Positions 44,233-53,342 of a stretch of DNA of 64,000 nucleotides are shown piece after piece (within the stretch, counting starts at the first letter, position 1; each line of letters opens with the position of its first letter). The notes beneath the pieces were generated by a model. It was not told the DNA's origin, ran no database searches, and saw only the letters and a program-made list of their open reading frames with translations. The stretch comes from Cupriavidus consociatus (GTDB taxonomy: Bacteria > Pseudomonadota > Gammaproteobacteria > Burkholderiales > Burkholderiaceae). A program made the position numbers and the translations under genes. The stretch covers positions 1 through 64,000 of the forward strand of contig NZ_JAGIQA010000009.1 of the NCBI RefSeq assembly GCF_017814975.1. Direction: 5' to 3'.

Positions 44233-44871
44233 ATGCAACGCCTGACCCGCGACCAGATGGCCGCCCGCGTGGCCAAAGACATTCCCGAAGGTGCCGTGGT
44301 CAACCTCGGCATCGGCCTGCCGACGCTCGTCGGCAACCACCTGCCCGCAGACAAGGAAATCCTGCTGCACAGCGAGAACGGCCTGCTCGGCATGGGCCCC
44401 GCGCCCGCGGCCGGTGAGGAAGACGGCGACCTGATCAATGCCGGCAAGCAGCCGGTGACGATCAAGCCGGGCGGCTCCTACTTCCACCACGCCGATTCGT
44501 TCGCCATGATGCGCGGCGGCCACCTCGACTTCTGCGTGCTGGGCGCGTTCCAGGTGTCGGAAAAGGGCGACCTGGCCAACTGGCACACCGGCGCTCCCGG
44601 CGCCATCCCCGCCGTGGGCGGTGCGATGGACCTGGCGATCGGGGCCAAGCAGGTGTTCGTGATGATGGAACACCAGACCAAGCAGGGCGAGAGCAAGATC
44701 GTGCCGCAGTGCACGTATCCGCTGACCGGCATCGGTTGCGTGACGCGCATCTACACTGACCTTGCCACGCTCGACGTGACCGCCGACGGACTGGTCGCGC
44801 GCGACCTGGTGGAGGGCCTGAGCTTTGAAGAACTGCAGCGCCTGACCGGCGTGCCCCTGAAGCAGGCCTGA
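44233..44871 (+). CDS. pcaJ: 3-oxoadipate CoA-transferase subunit B
   Basis: A 212-residue protein. The catalytic glutamate E48 lies in LHSENGLLGMGP. GGSYFHHADSFAMMRGGHLD and GAMDLAIGAKQVFVMMEH are typical of the beta subunit. GGAG lies upstream of the ATG. It pairs with pcaI and is followed 40 bp later by pcaF. Confidence 0.93.
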   Translation: MQRLTRDQMAARVAKDIPEGAVVNLGIGLPTLVGNHLPADKEILLHSENGLLGMGPAPAAGEEDGDLINAGKQPVTIKPGGSYFHHADSFAMMRGGHLDFCVLGAFQVSEKGDLANWHTGAPGAIPAVGGAMDLAIGAKQVFVMMEHQTKQGESKIVPQCTYPLTGIGCVTRIYTDLATLDVTADGLVARDLVEGLSFEELQRLTGVPLKQA

Positions 44872-44911
44872 GCGCCGGCATCGATATCCATCACAAAGAG
44901 AGAGACACACC

Positions 44912-46114
44912 ATGACCGAAGCCTTTATCTGCGACGCCATCCGCACGCCCATCGGCCGCTACGGCGGCAGCCTGTCCGCGGTGCGCCCGGACGACCTTGG
45001 CGCGGTGCCGCTGAAGGCGCTGATGGCCCGCAATCCCAACGTTGACTGGAAGGTCATCGACGACGTGATCTACGGCAACGCCAACCAGGCCGGCGAAGAC
45101 AACCGCAATGTGGCGCGCATGTCGTCGCTGCTCGCGGGCCTGCCGCAAGACGTGCCGGGCGCCACCATCAACCGCCTGTGCGGCTCCGGCATGGATGCCA
45201 CCGGCACCGCCGCGCGCGCCATCAAGGCGGGCGAAGCGCAACTGATGATCGCCGGCGGCGTGGAAAGCATGAGCCGCGCCCCGTTCGTGATGGGCAAGGC
45301 CACCAGCGCTTTCTCGCGCGATGCGCAGATCTTCGACACTACCATCGGCTGGCGCTTCATCAACCCGGCCATGCGCGCGGCCTACGGCGTGGACTCGATG
45401 CCCGAAACCGCCGAGAACGTCGCCACCGACTACAAGATCAGCCGCGAAGACCAGGACCTGATGGCGCTGCGCAGCCAGGAAAAGGCCTCGCGCGCGCAGG
45501 CCGACGGCACGCTGGCGCAAGAAATCACCGCGGTCACCATCGCTCAGAAGAAGGGCGACCCGATCGTGGTCGAGCGCGACGAGCACCCGCGCGCCACCAG
45601 CATGGAAGCGCTGGCCAAGCTGCGCGGCGTGGTCCGTCCTGACGGCACCGTCACCGCCGGCAACGCCTCGGGCGTGAACGACGGCGCCTGCGCGCTGCTG
45701 CTGGCGAGCGAAGCCGGCATCAAGCAACACGGCCTGACCCCGCGTGCGCGCATCGTCGGCATGGCCACCGCCGGCGTGGCGCCGCGCGTGATGGGCATCG
45801 GCCCGGCACCCGCCTCGCAGAAGCTGCTCAAGCAGCTGGGCATGACGCTGGACCAGATCGACGTGATCGAGCTGAACGAAGCGTTTGCCGCGCAAGGCCT
45901 GGCCGTGCTGCGCGAGCTGGGCGTGGCCGACGACGACAAGCGCGTCAACCCCAACGGCGGCGCGATCGCGCTGGGCCACCCGCTCGGCATGAGCGGCGCC
46001 CGCCTGGTCACCACCGCGATGTACCAGCTGCACCGCACCGGCGGCCGCTTCGCGCTGTGCACGATGTGCATCGGCGTGGGCCAGGGTATCGCGATGGTGA
46101 TCGAGCGCGTTTAA
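44912..46114 (+). CDS. pcaF: 3-oxoadipyl-CoA thiolase
   Basis: A 400-residue thiolase. The nucleophile C90 is in NRLCGSGMDATG, the His in GGAIALGHPLGMSGAR (about 356), and the second Cys in CTMCIGVGQGIA. The N-terminal AFICDAIRTPIGRYGG and the full length fit PcaF/PaaJ. It cleaves 3-oxoadipyl-CoA to succinyl-CoA and acetyl-CoA, completing the pathway begun by PcaIJ. Confidence 0.93.
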   Translation: MTEAFICDAIRTPIGRYGGSLSAVRPDDLGAVPLKALMARNPNVDWKVIDDVIYGNANQAGEDNRNVARMSSLLAGLPQDVPGATINRLCGSGMDATGTAARAIKAGEAQLMIAGGVESMSRAPFVMGKATSAFSRDAQIFDTTIGWRFINPAMRAAYGVDSMPETAENVATDYKISREDQDLMALRSQEKASRAQADGTLAQEITAVTIAQKKGDPIVVERDEHPRATSMEALAKLRGVVRPDGTVTAGNASGVNDGACALLLASEAGIKQHGLTPRARIVGMATAGVAPRVMGIGPAPASQKLLKQLGMTLDQIDVIELNEAFAAQGLAVLRELGVADDDKRVNPNGGAIALGHPLGMSGARLVTTAMYQLHRTGGRFALCTMCIGVGQGIAMVIERV

Positions 46115-46140
46115 GCGCAGGCTCTTCCGCTTGTTTGCTC

Positions 46141-46280
46141 CTCTCTCCCGCTTGCGGGAGAGGGGCCGGGGGTGAGGGCCGGCGCATGCAATCGCGACGC
46201 ACGTCAGCACGGATTGCCGTGCAGGTCGTTTCTGCAAACGCCTGCCCTCACTCCAACCCTCTCCCGCAAGCGGGAGAGGG
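46141..46280. repeat. Inverted pair of REP-like palindromic elements
   Basis: Each copy contains the hairpin CTCTCCCGC-TTGCGGGAGAG and a flank GGGGTGAGGG or its complement. Copy 1 (46141-46178) reads plus; copy 2 (46244-46280) is its reverse complement (CCCTCACTCCAACCCTCTCC). The two lie head to head across 65 bp, so a larger cruciform is possible. This is the well-known dispersed palindromic repeat form seen between genes in related genomes. It sits in the pcaF-SDR gap. Confidence 0.75.
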
Positions 46281-46315
46281 CGCAAGACCGCAGTAGTTTT
46301 GAAAGTGAGTCAAAG

Positions 46316-47047
46316 ATGTCCCTCCCCGTAGCCACCCTCGTCACCGGCGGCAGTTCCGGCATCGGCCGCGCCATCTGTGAAATGCTGCTGGCCGATGGCG
46401 TGACCCAGGTGGTCAATGTCGACTACGCCGCGCCGGCCTGGTCGCATCCCAACATGACCTTCTTCCAGGCCGACCTGACCGATGCCGAGGCGACCCGCGC
46501 CGCGGCGGAGCAGGTCACGTCGCGCTTTGCCATCACGCGCCTGGTGCACAATGCCGGCGCCACCCGCCCCGGCACCGCCGACAGCGCCACCGTTGCCGAC
46601 CTGGACTACGTAACCGGCCTGCACCTGCAAGCGCCGCTGCTGCTGCTGCAAGCCTGCCTGCCCGCCATGCGCGCCGCAGGCTTCGGCCGCATCGTCAACA
46701 TGGCCTCGCGCGCCGCGCTGGGCAAGCCCGAGCGCGTGGTGTACTCGGCCACCAAGGCCGGCCTGATCGGCATGACCCGCACGCTGGCGATGGAACTGGG
46801 CGGCGACGGCATCACCGTCAACGCCGTGGCCCCGGGCCCGATCGCCACCGAGCTGTTCCGCAAGAGCAATCCGGAAGGCGCGGAGCAGACCAGGCGCATC
46901 CTCGCCAGCATCACGGTCAAGCGCATGGGCACGCCGGAAGATGTCGCGCGTGCCGCGCTGTTCTTCCTGTCGCCTGACAACGGCTTTGTCACTGGCCAGG
47001 TGATGTACGTGTGCGGCGGCACTACGCTGGGGGTTGCGCCGGTATAA
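46316..47047 (+). CDS. Short-chain dehydrogenase/reductase
   Basis: A 243-residue SDR. The nucleotide motif is TGGSSGIG (near residue 10), and HNAGATRPG is the structural NAG motif. The catalytic Ser lies in NMASRAAL, with Y and K in YSATKAG. The helix after it (MTRTLAMELGGDGITVNAVAPGPI) is typical. The Asp in VVNVDYA suggests NAD preference. The substrate is unknown; it follows pcaF after the REP elements and precedes a Bug receptor. Confidence 0.88.
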   Translation: MSLPVATLVTGGSSGIGRAICEMLLADGVTQVVNVDYAAPAWSHPNMTFFQADLTDAEATRAAAEQVTSRFAITRLVHNAGATRPGTADSATVADLDYVTGLHLQAPLLLLQACLPAMRAAGFGRIVNMASRAALGKPERVVYSATKAGLIGMTRTLAMELGGDGITVNAVAPGPIATELFRKSNPEGAEQTRRILASITVKRMGTPEDVARAALFFLSPDNGFVTGQVMYVCGGTTLGVAPV

Positions 47048-47243
47048 GCGCGCGCCGTCACTCAAGGATTCAACAAGAAGAGACGTTAACCAAACGTCAC
47101 GCATGTCGGCCCAGAGCCAGGCCGTCAACCGGAATGCCTGCCTTTGCGCGGCATCCGTTCGGGAACGGCAATCACGCCATTTCAGCACAACGTCCTGCAC
47201 GGGCCCCAATCTCCGTCGGGACAGCTTTACCGGAGTAATACCG

Positions 47244-48251
47244 ATGAGACATGATTCCCAGACCTCGACCACGCGCCGCCGCCTGCTCGCCGCCGGCGTG
47301 GCGCTGGCCACCACCATTGCCGGCTTCGCCGGTGCCGCGCACGCACAGGGCGGCTACCCGACCAAGCCGATCACGCTGATCGTGCCGTTCTCGGCCGGCG
47401 GCACCACCGACATCCTGGCCCGCATCGTCGGCCTGCAGCTGGGCAAGGCGCTCGGCCAGCCGGTGGTGATCGACAACCGTCCGGGCGCGGGCGGCAACAT
47501 CGGCGCTTCACTGGCGGCCAAGGCGCCGGGCGACGGCTACACGCTGTTCATGGGCACCATCGGCACGCACGCGATCAACCAGTCGCTGTACTCCAAGCTG
47601 CCGTATGATCCCGTCAAGGATTTCGCGCCGATCAGCCGCGTGGCGATGGTGCCGAACCTGGTGGTGGTGAACCCCAAGGTGCCGGTCAACAACGTCAAGG
47701 AACTGATCGCCTACGTCAAGGCCAATCCGGACAAGCTGTCGTACGGCTCGTCGGGCAGCGGTTCGTCGATGCACCTGTCGGGCGAGCTGTTCAACTCGAT
47801 GACCGGCCTGCATATCCAGCACATCCCGTACAAGGGCAGCGCCCCGGCGGTGAACGACCTGCTGGGCAACCAGATCGGCCTGATGTTCGACAACATGCCG
47901 TCGTCGTATCCACACGTGAAGGCGGGCAAGCTGCGCGCGATCGCCGTGACTTCGGCCAAGCGCTCGCCGGCACTGCCGAACGTGCCGACCGTGGCCGAAT
48001 CGGGCGTGCCGGGCTATGAGGCGACTTCGTGGTTCGCGCTCTACGCGACGGGCGGCACGCCGCAACCCATCGTCGATCGCCTGAACGCGGAACTGGTCAA
48101 GATCCTGGCCATGCCGGAAGTGAAGAAGCAGATGGCCGATCAGGGTGCCGAGCCCAACCCGGAAAAGCCGGCGCAGCTGGCGGCGTTCATGAAGGCGGAA
48201 ACCGCCAAGTGGGCCAAGGTTGTGAAGGCCTCGGGCGCTACGGTGGACTGA
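47244..48251 (+). CDS. Bug/TctC-family solute-binding protein, copy 1
   Basis: A 335-residue periplasmic receptor. A possible Tat-type signal (TTRRRLLAAG, then AAHAQ). Family signatures are YPTKPITLIVPFSAGGTTDILAR, VVIDNRPGAGGNIGA and PVKDFAPIS. The C-terminal tail (VKASGATVD) is also typical. Bug proteins bind small carboxylates for tripartite tricarboxylate transporters or for signalling. No TctA/TctB genes are nearby. It ends in a strong terminator. Confidence 0.9.
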   Translation: MRHDSQTSTTRRRLLAAGVALATTIAGFAGAAHAQGGYPTKPITLIVPFSAGGTTDILARIVGLQLGKALGQPVVIDNRPGAGGNIGASLAAKAPGDGYTLFMGTIGTHAINQSLYSKLPYDPVKDFAPISRVAMVPNLVVVNPKVPVNNVKELIAYVKANPDKLSYGSSGSGSSMHLSGELFNSMTGLHIQHIPYKGSAPAVNDLLGNQIGLMFDNMPSSYPHVKAGKLRAIAVTSAKRSPALPNVPTVAESGVPGYEATSWFALYATGGTPQPIVDRLNAELVKILAMPEVKKQMADQGAEPNPEKPAQLAAFMKAETAKWAKVVKASGATVD

Positions 48252-48304
48252 GACCGATGCTGCCCTAGCCTGAAAATCGCCGGTCCCGTCGGGCCGATTG
48301 GCTG

Positions 48305-48340
48305 AAAACCCACATTCTTCGGAATGTGGGGTTTTGCTTT
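48305..48340 (+). terminator. Rho-independent terminator after the first Bug gene
   Basis: AAAACCCACATTC (48305-48317), TTCG tetraloop, GAATGTGGGGTTTT (48322-48335) with one bulged G, then GCTTTTT. The A-tract on the left also makes it usable by the convergent tcuB transcript. Confidence 0.88.
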
Positions 48341-48407
48341 TTGGTGGCCATCGCCGCGCTGGCTTGCCATGCCGATGCGTAGTGGAGCACAGGCTCGCTC
48401 GCAAGCC

Positions 48408-49607
48408 TCAGTCGCTTCCCAGCTGCGGCCCGCCCCCTTGCCGCTTCTCGATCGCAGACTTGAGCAGCGCCGCGCTGCGATAGATACCGTGCGCAAACTT
48501 GCCGTAAGGCAGCGTCGCAAACAACGCCATCACCACGCCAAGGTGCACCGCCAGCAGCAACGGCATCGCCAACGTCTCACGCAACGCCAGCAACCCGAGC
48601 CCGGTGGCACTGGTCAACAACAGCAGCGCGATGAATCCCCGATCCATCGGGCGCTGCCGCCTGTCGCCCTGCATCGGATGCCGCCGCAGATTCAGCCACA
48701 GCAAGCCAGCCGGCCCGATCAGCAGTCCCAGCCCGCCAGCGATGCCCAGCAGTACCGGCAGGCTGGCAACCGGATATGGCGCGTGCCAGCCCAGCAGGTA
48801 GTGATACCCGGTAGCGACCGCCGTCGAGGCAAAGCACAGCATGAAGCCGTAGAACGTGAAATGGTGGAAGCGCCGCCGTGCCAGCGTGAAGCGATCACTC
48901 GCCTCATTGCAGCCATCGCCATGCCCACCGTCCAGGTAGGTCAGCGCCAGCACATGCTTCGCCGCCTCGGCCACCGCAGGCGCTGACGCCGCACCGGCCG
49001 AGACATCGCGCCAGAACCGCCGCACGCCAACCCCGAGCGCAAGCACCGAGAACCCGAACACCGCCCCAAACATCGCCGCCAGCGTGTTGTGCGGAAAGAC
49101 CGCGTAGAAGTTGCCGCCGGCATGCCGCTGCCACAGGGCACCACCCGTCGCCACCGCCAGCACCAGGAACAACGCCAGCCCGAGCGCCAGCGCGACCGAC
49201 ACCGTCAGGCCGTTGCGCTGGTACAGCTTGCCCAGCGGCGCGGGCCACGCGTATTCGCTGTACGTCTCCAGCCGCACCTTGGCCATGGCCTGCGGCACAT
49301 TGACGCCGAAGCCATGCGGCGGCGCATACTGGCAAGCGTGGTAGCACGCCCCGCAGTTGTGGCACAGGTTCGCCAGGTAGTTGACATCGGCCTTGCCGAA
49401 CTCAAGCCGCCGCGTCATCGCCGGGAATACCGCGCAGAAGCCTTCGCAATAGCGGCAGGCATTGCAGATCTGCATCTGCCGCGCGACTTCGGCTTCGTTG
49501 TCGGTCAGTGGCAGCACGCGAATCACGCGTGCGTTGCCGTGCCTGGCGACAGCGTCCTTGCCTGCCAGTTCCGCGGCCTCGCGTGCCAGGGCTTCAAGCT
49601 TCTGCAT
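48408..49607 (-). CDS. tcuB: Tricarballylate utilisation membrane-redox protein TcuB
   Basis: A 399-residue protein. The N-terminal part carries two 4Fe-4S motifs ([11 protein letters not shown] near 48-58; [12 protein letters not shown] near 82-93). The C-terminal part has about six membrane helices with several His residues. In Salmonella TcuB reoxidises the FADH2 of TcuA and passes electrons to the quinone pool. It overlaps tcuA by 14 bp; GGAG lies ahead of its ATG. A CitB-like assignment is equivalent. Confidence 0.9.
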   Translation of the reverse strand: MQKLEALAREAAELAGKDAVARHGNARVIRVLPLTDNEAEVARQMQICNACRYCEGFCAVFPAMTRRLEFGKADVNYLANLCHNCGACYHACQYAPPHGFGVNVPQAMAKVRLETYSEYAWPAPLGKLYQRNGLTVSVALALGLALFLVLAVATGGALWQRHAGGNFYAVFPHNTLAAMFGAVFGFSVLALGVGVRRFWRDVSAGAASAPAVAEAAKHVLALTYLDGGHGDGCNEASDRFTLARRRFHHFTFYGFMLCFASTAVATGYHYLLGWHAPYPVASLPVLLGIAGGLGLLIGPAGLLWLNLRRHPMQGDRRQRPMDRGFIALLLLTSATGLGLLALRETLAMPLLLAVHLGVVMALFATLPYGKFAHGIYRSAALLKSAIEKRQGGGPQLGSD

Positions 49608-51015
49608 GGATCACTCCCGACTTGATGCCAGCCGCCTGCGCGGCTTGCGTGCCGGCAATGCGCCCGAAAGCGGTGCCGATCGACATGCCGACCCCGGCCG
49701 TATATCCCTTGCCCAGCACGTTGCCCGCCATCATTTCCCCTGCCACGAACAGATTCCCGCTCGGCTTGCCGCCGAAATGTACCTGGGCGCGCTCGTTGAC
49801 CTTGAGCCCCAGGTAAGTAAAGGTGATGCCCGGCCGCAGCGCATAGCCGTAGAACGGCGCCTGGTCCAGCGGGCGTGCCCAGTGTGTCTTGGCCGGCGCC
49901 AGGCCTTCGGTATGGCAATCGTCCAGCGCGGTATGGTCGAACGTGCCGACGCGGCACGCCGCGTTGTAGTCCTGCACGGTGCGCACGAACTGCGCCTCCG
50001 GCAGCCCGAGCTTGCACGCGAGTTCGGGCAGCGTGCCGGCCTTCTCGCCGGGGAACACCGGCGGCATGAAGCGGCCGATGGCCTTGCTGTCGATGATCGA
50101 ATAGCCGATCTGCCCGGGCTGCTGCGCCACCAGCCGGCCCCAGATTGCATAGCGCTTGGGCCAGAAGTCCTCGCCCTCGTCATAGAAGCGCCCGGCGTCG
50201 CGGTTGACGACGATGCCCAGCGAAACGCAGTCGATGCGCGTGCAGATGCCGCCGTCATACAAGGGCGCGCGCGCGTCGATGGCGACGCAGTGCGATTGCG
50301 AAGGGTCGCCGATGGCATCGGCGCCGGATTCGATCATGTGCCGCAGCAGCACGCCCTGGTTGAAGCGCGTGCCGCGGATCAGGAAGTTGTCGGCGGGCCA
50401 TTCGCCGCGTTCGTTCTGGCCCCAGGCCTCGCGCAGCCATTCGCGGTTGGACTCGAAGCCGCCCGCTGCCAGCACGCAGGACCGCGCGGCAAAGCGTTGA
50501 TCGCCGCTGCGCGCGGCGACGAAGCGGTCGCCATCCATCTCGATCGCGTCGACCGGGGTTTCATAGCGGACCTGCACCCCCATCGCTTCGGCGCTGCGGT
50601 AATACGCGTTGACCAGCGCCTTGCCGCCGCCCATGAAGAAGGCGTTGGTACGCGCCACGTGCAGCGCGCCCGACAGCGGCGGCTGGAAGCGCACGCCATG
50701 CTTGCGCATCCACGGCCGGCAGGTGGACGAGGCGCGGATCACCAGCCGCGCCAGATGCTCGTCGGTGATGCCGCCGGTGACCTTGAGCAGGTCCTGCCAG
50801 TACTCTTCTTCGGGATAGGCGTCGACCAGCACGTCCTGCGGCGCGTCGTGCATGCAGCGCAGGTTGCGGGTGTGCTGGGAATTGCCGCCACGCCAGGCGC
50901 GCGGCGCAGATTCGAGCATCAGCACCGAGGCCCCGGCTTCGCGCGCCATCAGCGCCGCGCACAGGGCCGCGTTGCCGCCGCCAATTATCAATACATCCAC
51001 CAATACGTCGACCAT
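49594..51015 (-). CDS. tcuA: FAD-dependent tricarballylate dehydrogenase TcuA
   Basis: A 473-residue flavoprotein of the fumarate reductase/succinate dehydrogenase type. The ATG at 51015 is chosen because AAGGAG lies 9 bp ahead; the ATG at 51021 is only 3 bp from it. The dinucleotide motif is [31 protein letters not shown] is the FAD/substrate loop. The C-terminus has [30 protein letters not shown]. It oxidises tricarballylate to cis-aconitate in the characterised case; other tricarboxylates are possible here. Confidence 0.88.
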   Translation of the reverse strand: MVDVLVDVLIIGGGNAALCAALMAREAGASVLMLESAPRAWRGGNSQHTRNLRCMHDAPQDVLVDAYPEEEYWQDLLKVTGGITDEHLARLVIRASSTCRPWMRKHGVRFQPPLSGALHVARTNAFFMGGGKALVNAYYRSAEAMGVQVRYETPVDAIEMDGDRFVAARSGDQRFAARSCVLAAGGFESNREWLREAWGQNERGEWPADNFLIRGTRFNQGVLLRHMIESGADAIGDPSQSHCVAIDARAPLYDGGICTRIDCVSLGIVVNRDAGRFYDEGEDFWPKRYAIWGRLVAQQPGQIGYSIIDSKAIGRFMPPVFPGEKAGTLPELACKLGLPEAQFVRTVQDYNAACRVGTFDHTALDDCHTEGLAPAKTHWARPLDQAPFYGYALRPGITFTYLGLKVNERAQVHFGGKPSGNLFVAGEMMAGNVLGKGYTAGVGMSIGTAFGRIAGTQAAQAAGIKSGVIHAEA

Positions 51016-51140
51016 CGGCATTGTCTCCTTGCTGGCGCCATCTTGGCCGGCAAGGCGCGAAGCCGCCAGCAGGGACGCGGCAAGGGGGCTTCAGCTTTCG
51101 TGAAGCCCTGGCGGCTCGATCTCGCCCGGCGTCGAAGCGA

Positions 51141-52067
51141 TCAGCGCGGCCGCAGCGTAGCGCCCGGCCAGCGCCCTTCGCGCACCAGCGTGGCGGCCAC
51201 GTCGGCCAGCACCACGCGCGCGGCCAGCCCCGCCGGGGACAGCTCATCGTCGGACAGGCTCACCAGCAGGTTGGGGCGGGTCGCGCCGGCGTCGGTGAGC
51301 AGCACGCTGCGGTAGGGCGTGCCCTGGCTGCGCGCCAGTGCCGCGCCGGGCTGGATGGTGGCGCCCAGGCCACCCTGCACGGCATCCATCAGGATCGCCA
51401 GGCCGTCGATCTCGGCCGCCACCTGCGGCTCGCGCTTTGCCTGCCGGAAGCAGGCGGCGACCAGCGCGCGCAATCCGTGCGAGCCGCTCGGCAGGATCAG
51501 CGGCAGCTTGCCCAGCGCCGCCACCGAGGTGCGTTCGCCGCGCGGCATGCCGGCCAGCCCCTCGGCGCCGATCACGAACAGGCGTTCGTCGAGCAGCGGC
51601 AGCACGCTCCAGCGCTGCGCCGGCTCCTCGCTGAACAGCACCGCCAGGTCGATCTGGCGCGCGCTCAGCATGGCGCCGAGATAGCCGGACAGGCTCTCCA
51701 CCATGCGCAGCCGCACGTCTGGGTAGCGCTCGCGCATGGCCTGCATGAATGGCAGCGCCAGCACGCCTGCGGTGCTGGGCGGCAGCCCCACGCTGACGTG
51801 GCCAGACAATCGCGCCTGGCGCGCCGCGAGCGCGGCGTCGTCGATGTGGCGCAGCGCCAGCTGGGCCTGGCGCCAGAAGGCAAGGCCGGCATCGGTGGCG
51901 ACCACGCCGGTCGAGGTGCGCTGCAGCAGCCGCGTCGACAGTTCGCCTTCCAGCCGGCTGATCTGCTGGCTCAGCGCGGAGGTGACCACGCCCAGCTCCA
52001 GCGCCGCCTTGCCCATGCTGCCATGCTCGATCACGCTGACGAAATAGCGCAGTTGCCTCAGTTCCAT
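51141..52067 (-). CDS. tcuR: LysR-family regulator of the tcu genes
   Basis: A 308-residue LysR protein from the ATG at 52067 (MELRQLRYFVSVIEHGSM). The HTH is in VVTSALSQQISRLE. The effector domain follows from ~90. It lies upstream of tcuA on the same strand (126-bp gap) and divergent from a Bug gene with 186 bp between, the arrangement expected if it controls both. The name rests on position as well as family. Confidence 0.8.
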   Translation of the reverse strand: MELRQLRYFVSVIEHGSMGKAALELGVVTSALSQQISRLEGELSTRLLQRTSTGVVATDAGLAFWRQAQLALRHIDDAALAARQARLSGHVSVGLPPSTAGVLALPFMQAMRERYPDVRLRMVESLSGYLGAMLSARQIDLAVLFSEEPAQRWSVLPLLDERLFVIGAEGLAGMPRGERTSVAALGKLPLILPSGSHGLRALVAACFRQAKREPQVAAEIDGLAILMDAVQGGLGATIQPGAALARSQGTPYRSVLLTDAGATRPNLLVSLSDDELSPAGLAARVVLADVAATLVREGRWPGATLRPR

Positions 52068-52253
52068 GTCGCGTCCCCGCTGCCGCAAATTGGCGGCATG
52101 GTAACGGAAAACCCGCCACGGTTCACGAATCCTGAAGACCCCTTAACGCCCGCCCGATGGCGCGCGCCGCGGCGGCTGCGTAGAGTCGCCCCACCCGAAG
52201 CGGGCGCCTGCCCGCCGTCCCATAACAACATGACTTCCCGCAAAGGAGACTGC

Positions 52254-53252
52254 ATGCCTTCCGTTTCGCGCATCCGCCGCGGCGTGCTGGCGGCGCTGGC
52301 CGCCGGCGCCGTGCTGGCCAATCCCGCCGCCATCAGCACGACATTCGCCGCCGACAGCTGGCCGGCCAAGCCGATCACGCTGGTGGTGCCCTTTGCCAGC
52401 GGCGGCACCACCGACATCCTCGCGCGCACCGTCGGCCTGAAGCTGGGCGAGGCGCTGCAGCAGCCCGTGGTGATCGACAATCGTCCGGGCGCCGGCGGCA
52501 CCATCGGCGCGGCCAACGTCGCACGCGCGCAGCCTGACGGCTATACCTTCCTGCTCGCCACCGTGGCGCACACCATGGCGCCGGCCATCTACAAGAGCCT
52601 GCCGTACGAGTTCACGCGCGACCTCGATCCCGTGGGGCTGGTGGCGCTGACGCCCAATGTGCTGGTGGTCAATCCCGCGATCCCGGCGCGGTCGGTGCCG
52701 GAGCTGATCGCCTATATCAAGGCGCACCCCGGCAAGGTCAACTACGGCTCGGCCGGCATCGGCAGCACCGAGCACATGTCCGGCGAGCTGTTCCGCTCGC
52801 TCACCGGGACCGATATCGCGCACGTGCCGTACAAGGGCGGCGCGCCGATGATGACCGACCTGATCGCCGGCCAGATCCAGATGGCGATCGAGACCAGCCC
52901 GTCGGCCTCGCAGCACGTGCGCAGCGGCAAGGTCAAGGCGCTGGCCGTCACCACCGCGAAGCGCTCCGGCGCCTATCCGGGCGTGCCGACCCTGGCCGAG
53001 AGCGGCGTGAAGGGCTACGAAGTCACCACGTGGTTCGCGCTGATGGCGCCGCGTGGCACGCCGGCGGCGATCGGGCAGCGTGTGTCGGCGGAACTCGGCA
53101 AGCTGCTGCGGGCGCCGGACGTGCAGAAGCGCTTCGAAGAGCAGGGCGTGACCGCCGGCGACATGACGCCGCCGCAGCTCGCGGCGTTTATCCGCGCCGA
53201 GACCGACAAGTGGGTCAGGGTCGCGCGCGATTCGGGCGCGAAGGCGGAATAA
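52254..53252 (+). CDS. Bug/TctC-family solute-binding protein, copy 2 (tcu-associated)
   Basis: A 332-residue receptor; AAAGGAG lies ahead of the ATG. The signal peptide ends near TTFAA. Signatures are WPAKPITLVVPFASGGTTDILAR, VVIDNRPGAGGTIGA and VNYGSAGIGSTEHMSGELF. The C-terminal tail is truncated relative to copy 1 only slightly. Being divergent from tcuR-tcuA-tcuB, it probably binds tricarballylate, citrate or a similar tricarboxylate. Membrane subunits must be encoded elsewhere. Confidence 0.9.
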   Translation: MPSVSRIRRGVLAALAAGAVLANPAAISTTFAADSWPAKPITLVVPFASGGTTDILARTVGLKLGEALQQPVVIDNRPGAGGTIGAANVARAQPDGYTFLLATVAHTMAPAIYKSLPYEFTRDLDPVGLVALTPNVLVVNPAIPARSVPELIAYIKAHPGKVNYGSAGIGSTEHMSGELFRSLTGTDIAHVPYKGGAPMMTDLIAGQIQMAIETSPSASQHVRSGKVKALAVTTAKRSGAYPGVPTLAESGVKGYEVTTWFALMAPRGTPAAIGQRVSAELGKLLRAPDVQKRFEEQGVTAGDMTPPQLAAFIRAETDKWVRVARDSGAKAE

Positions 53253-53342
53253 GCGAGCGCCATCCGCATCACGCGGGCCCTGAACACCTGCTGCCTGCGG
53301 GAGTCCAATGGTATGACGCCAGCCTGGACCCGGAGGCAAGCC

